From: CAZYPU01 sp964649665
Lineage (GTDB): Bacteria; Omnitrophota; Gorgyraeia; JABMRN01; RBG-13-46-9
DNA: 15,348 nucleotides
Direction: 5' to 3'
NCBI GenBank assembly: GCA_964649665.1
Contig: CAZYPU010000027.1
Span: forward strand, 1 to 15,348
In this document: piece by piece, positions 13,273-15,348 of the stretch
How positions within the stretch are numbered: position 1 is the stretch's first letter
Layout: each line of letters starts with the position of its first letter
Notes under the pieces: generated by a model
What the model was told of the DNA's origin: nothing
The model's database searches: none
The model's input: the letters and a program-made list of their open reading frames with translations, nothing else
Translations under genes and position numbers: made by a program

Positions 13273-14987
13273 ATCGTCCTCCTTCCATTTTCCTCTGTCA
13301 AAATATTTAAAAATTCTTTTACACCCATCCCCCCGAGGTTTCCCCCGGCCTTTGAGCGTATAGAGACCGTGTTTTCTTTTACCTCTTTTTCCCCCACAAT
13401 GGCAAGGTACGGAATTTTTTCTATTTCCCGTTCGCGTATTTTTTTCTGCATTTTTTCATTCCGGGCATCCACAGTGGCCCTTAATCCTTTCTCTTCCAGG
13501 ATTAATTTTATTTTTTCGGCGTAGCCGTTCTCTTTTGCTGTAATCGGGATAACGCACGCCTGCACGGGCGCGAGCCAAAGCGGGAAATTGCCGCCATAGT
13601 GTTCTATCAGCGCGCCGATAAATCTCTCGATGCTTCCGAGTATGACCCTGTGCAGCATTATGGGTTTTTTTTCCATGCCGTCTTTGCCGGTATATTTCAG
13701 GCCAAAACGCTCGGGAAGGGCGAAATCACACTGGATGGTCGCGCACTGCCACTGGCGGCCCAGGGCATCTTTCAGTTTTATGTCTATTTTCGGCCCGTAG
13801 AAAGCGCCTTCGCCTTCGTTGGTTTCGTAAGGAATTTTCTTTAGCTCGAGGACATTTTGCAGGGCCGCGGTCGCTTCTTTCCATTCCCCGTCAGTGCCTA
13901 TTGATTTTTTCGGCCTGGTGCTTATCTCCACCACATATTCGCTGAAACCAAAAACATTAAGTACTTCCGCGGTAAAATCTATGACACTTGCGATTTCCTC
14001 CTCGAGCTGTTCCCTTAAGCAGAATATGTGCGCGTCGTCCTGCGTGAAACCCCTTACCCTTAAAAGTCCGTGCAGGACTCCGGATTTTTCATGCCTGTAG
14101 ACGTTCCCGAGTTCGAAAAGCCGAAGCGGCAGGTCCCTGTAGCTTCGCTTCGCGGATTTGTAAACCAGTATGTGCCCGGGACAATTCATCGGCTTTACCG
14201 CGAATTCCTGGCGCTCTATCTTGAAAATGTACATATTCTCCCTGTAATGTTCGTAATGCCCGGACTGCACCCATATGTTGCTCTTTAAAATATGGGGGCT
14301 TATGACGGGCTGATATCCGTGCTTTGTGTGCTCTTTTTTTATGTAGTCCTCGATAACGGTCCTTAGTACGGCGCCTTTGGGGTGATACAGCACGAGCCCC
14401 GCGCCCATCATTTCAGAGTCGAAGCTGAAAAGCCCCAGTTTCTTGCCGAGGACGCGGTGATCTCTTTTCTTCGCCTCCTCGATCATCTTGAGAAACTTCT
14501 GCAGGTCTTCCTTGTTTTCGAAGGCTGTCCCGTAAATCCTCTGAAGCATCGGGTTTGTCTCAATGCCATGCCAGTAAGCGCCGGCTACAGAAAGCAGCGA
14601 GAATGCCTTTATCTCGCCCGTGCTTTTTACGTGCGGCCCCTTGCAAAGATCCACAAAGTTGCCGTGCCTGTAAACAGACACTTTTGCGCCCGCTATCCCC
14701 TCGATCAGTTCCAGCTTATAGTTTTCGCCGAGTTTTTTAAAAAGGCTGACCGCCTCTTTCTTGGGCATCTCCCGGCAGATGAATTCGCGGTTTTCTTTGA
14801 TAATTTTTTTCATGGCGTCTTCTATTTTCGGCAAATCCTCCGGCCTGATGGGTTCTTCCATGTCGAAGTCATAGTAAAACCCGTCGGTTATAGCCGGTCC
14901 TATGCCGAGCTTCACCTTCGGGTAAAGCTGTTTAACCGCGTCCGCCATTATATGCGAACAACTGTGCCGTAATGCTTCTAACTTCAT
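13257..14987 (-). CDS. thrS: Threonyl-tRNA synthetase lacking the TGS domain
   Basis: This class II synthetase charges tRNA-Thr and edits Ser-tRNA-Thr. At 576 residues it begins directly at the N2 editing domain: editing-site residues His8 and His12 (RHSCSH) plus Cys115 and His119 (LCKGPH) are all present. The catalytic zinc ligands are Cys269 (MNCPGH), His320 (DDAH) and His446 (MLHR). The C-terminal anticodon-binding domain runs from about 475. The usual N-terminal TGS domain (about 60 residues) is missing. There is no room for it, because tRNA-Val ends 38 bases before the ATG. A GAGG ribosome site lies only 4 bases from the ATG. The 3' end contains the infC ribosome site and the stop overlaps the infC start region. 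Confidence 0.97.
   Translation of the reverse strand: MKLEALRHSCSHIMADAVKQLYPKVKLGIGPAITDGFYYDFDMEEPIRPEDLPKIEDAMKKIIKENREFICREMPKKEAVSLFKKLGENYKLELIEGIAGAKVSVYRHGNFVDLCKGPHVKSTGEIKAFSLLSVAGAYWHGIETNPMLQRIYGTAFENKEDLQKFLKMIEEAKKRDHRVLGKKLGLFSFDSEMMGAGLVLYHPKGAVLRTVIEDYIKKEHTKHGYQPVISPHILKSNIWVQSGHYEHYRENMYIFKIERQEFAVKPMNCPGHILVYKSAKRSYRDLPLRLFELGNVYRHEKSGVLHGLLRVRGFTQDDAHIFCLREQLEEEIASVIDFTAEVLNVFGFSEYVVEISTRPKKSIGTDGEWKEATAALQNVLELKKIPYETNEGEGAFYGPKIDIKLKDALGRQWQCATIQCDFALPERFGLKYTGKDGMEKKPIMLHRVILGSIERFIGALIEHYGGNFPLWLAPVQACVIPITAKENGYAEKIKLILEEKGLRATVDARNEKMQKKIREREIEKIPYLAIVGEKEVKENTVSIRSKAGGNLGGMGVKEFLNILTEENGRRTIRKSL
13278..13284 (-). promoter_or_regulatory. Shine-Dalgarno of infC inside thrS
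   Basis: AAGGAGG on the reverse strand is encoded within the last codons of thrS (Gly-Arg-Arg-Thr). It is the strongest ribosome site at this junction and determines where infC translation begins, favouring the ACG 5 bases downstream over the ATA 17 bases downstream. Confidence 0.75.
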
Positions 14988-15025
14988 GCTACCTCATGAA
15001 TTTCTACGAAACCGCACGCGAAAGC

Positions 15026-15102
15026 TGGTGGGCGCAATAGGAGTCGAACCTATGACCTCCACGATGTCAACGTGGCGCGCTAACCAACTGCGCCATGCGC
15101 CC
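15026..15102 (-). tRNA. tRNA-Val (GAC)
   Basis: A full cloverleaf can be drawn. The acceptor GGGCGCA/TGCGCCC has 7 pairs. The D-arm is GCGC with AGTTGGTTA. The anticodon stem CCACG/CGTGG has loop TTGACAT (anticodon GAC). The T-arm ATAGG-TTCGACT-CCTAT has the canonical loop. Discriminator A and an encoded CCA end at 15026. It lies 38 bases upstream of thrS with no terminator between, so co-transcription and processing are likely. Confidence 0.96.
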
Positions 15103-15109
15103 ATTCGAG

Positions 15110-15194
15110 TGCCGAGAGAGGGAGTCGAACCCTCATGGAGAAAATCTCCAGTGGATTTTAAGTCCACACTGTATACCAGTTCCAGCATCTCGGC
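15110..15194 (-). tRNA. tRNA-Leu (TAA)
   Basis: This is an 85-base class II tRNA: acceptor GCCGAGA/TCTCGGC, D-loop with AACTGGTA, anticodon stem GTGGA/TCCAC with loop CTTAAAA (anticodon TAA), long variable arm TGGAGATTTTCTCCA, and T-arm GAGGG-TTCGACT-CCCTC. The discriminator A is followed by CTC, so CCA is not encoded, unlike its two neighbours. Only 7 bases separate it from tRNA-Val. Confidence 0.96.
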
Positions 15195-15196
15195 CG

Positions 15197-15250
15197 AGGC
15201 GCGAACCGGAATCGCACCGGTGTACAAGGTTTTGCCCCACAAAATTTTTG
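15197..15250 (-). pseudogene. tRNA-like 3' half (possible tRNA-Cys remnant)
   Basis: The reverse strand has a perfect T-arm ACCGG-TGCGATT-CCGGT (15205-15221), then a 7-base TCGCGCC acceptor-like strand and a T in the discriminator position. Before it come GTAC as a variable loop and GCAAA-ACCTT resembling the 3' side of a Cys anticodon arm. No matching 5' acceptor, D-arm or 5' anticodon strand is found between it and tRNA-Cys; that stretch is A/T-rich. U73 and GCA suggest Cys origin. It abuts the tRNA-Leu 5' end. Whether it is a decayed tRNA or something functional cannot be decided. Confidence 0.5.
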
Positions 15251-15260
15251 GCTCCCTTCA

Positions 15261-15336
15261 TGGAGGTGGCGGTGGGAGTTGCACCCACGCATTACGGTTT
15301 TGCAGACCGCTCCCTTAGCTACTTGGGTACGCCACC
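15261..15336 (-). tRNA. tRNA-Cys (GCA) with altered D-loop and T-loop
   Basis: The acceptor GGTGGCG/CGCCACC is perfect, the anticodon stem GCGGT/ACCGT has loop CTGCAAA (anticodon GCA), and the discriminator is T with encoded CCA, the standard Cys identity set. The T-arm GTGGG-TGCAACT-CCCAC has G where almost all tRNAs have U55, and the D-loop AAGTAGCTAA has A where G18 is expected. Stems are intact, so it is not obviously decayed. Position numbers come from hand alignment. Confidence 0.92.
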
Positions 15337-15348
15337 AAAAATTTTTTG

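Noticed and set aside
14382..14972. 196-codon plus-strand frame over thrS
   Set aside because: It lies fully antisense to thrS motifs that are intact, with no independent signals.
14988..15025. Possible T-box leader for thrS
   Set aside because: Only 38 bases separate tRNA-Val and thrS, far too short for a T-box and without an antiterminator motif.
14994..15318. Open frames on both strands across the tRNA cluster (82 and 110 codons)
   Set aside because: They translate tRNA genes; the peptides are the usual false proteins read through tRNA sequences.

Overview
The window carries a long run of core bacterial genes, every one of them on the minus strand. Read in the direction of transcription (right to left) it holds: a tRNA cluster (Cys, a tRNA-like remnant, Leu, Val); thrS, infC, rpmI and rplT; a two-gene potassium uptake system (ktrB, ktrA); pheS and pheT; a 6S RNA; rarA; a homocysteine-biosynthesis (DUF39) protein, ccdA and a TlpA-type lipoprotein; the 5-formyltetrahydrofolate cyclo-ligase fau; RNase Y (rny); and the first 35 codons of a YmdB-type phosphodiesterase, cut by the left edge. 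Coding density is high and no phage, transposase or CRISPR is visible.

The organism looks like an uncultured bacterium with a Gram-negative style gene set. It has a lipoprotein thioredoxin fed by CcdA, RNase Y plus YmdB, and mosaic intergenic palindromic repeats. My best guess is a candidate phylum such as Omnitrophota, but this is an impression from gene content and repeat style, not a proven placement.

Right part (10.0-15.3 kb): tRNA genes lie immediately upstream of thrS. The thrS 3' end contains the Shine-Dalgarno of infC, which has no ATG/GTG/TTG start for a full-length protein. A 24-bp perfect palindrome separates infC from rpmI. The stop codon of rplT overlaps the ATG of ktrB by one base, so potassium transport is tied to the ribosomal-protein operon. 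Middle part (6.5-9.9 kb): pheS and pheT are separated by a palindromic repeat. A convincing 6S RNA gene with its own promoter follows pheT, and its closing stem abuts rarA. Left part (0-6.5 kb): a consensus sigma-70 type promoter inside the end of rarA drives a DUF39-ccdA-tlpA group, a plausible sulfur/thiol-redox module, followed by fau. RNase Y is flanked by two inverted copies of a 119-bp repeat.

I see no wholly new multi-gene system. The most notable points are the 6S RNA/rarA overlap, the non-canonical infC start, the accessory RNA-binding domains missing from both ThrRS and PheT, the tRNA-Cys with altered D-loop/T-loop contact bases beside a tRNA-Cys-like 3' half, and the DUF39-CcdA-TlpA linkage.
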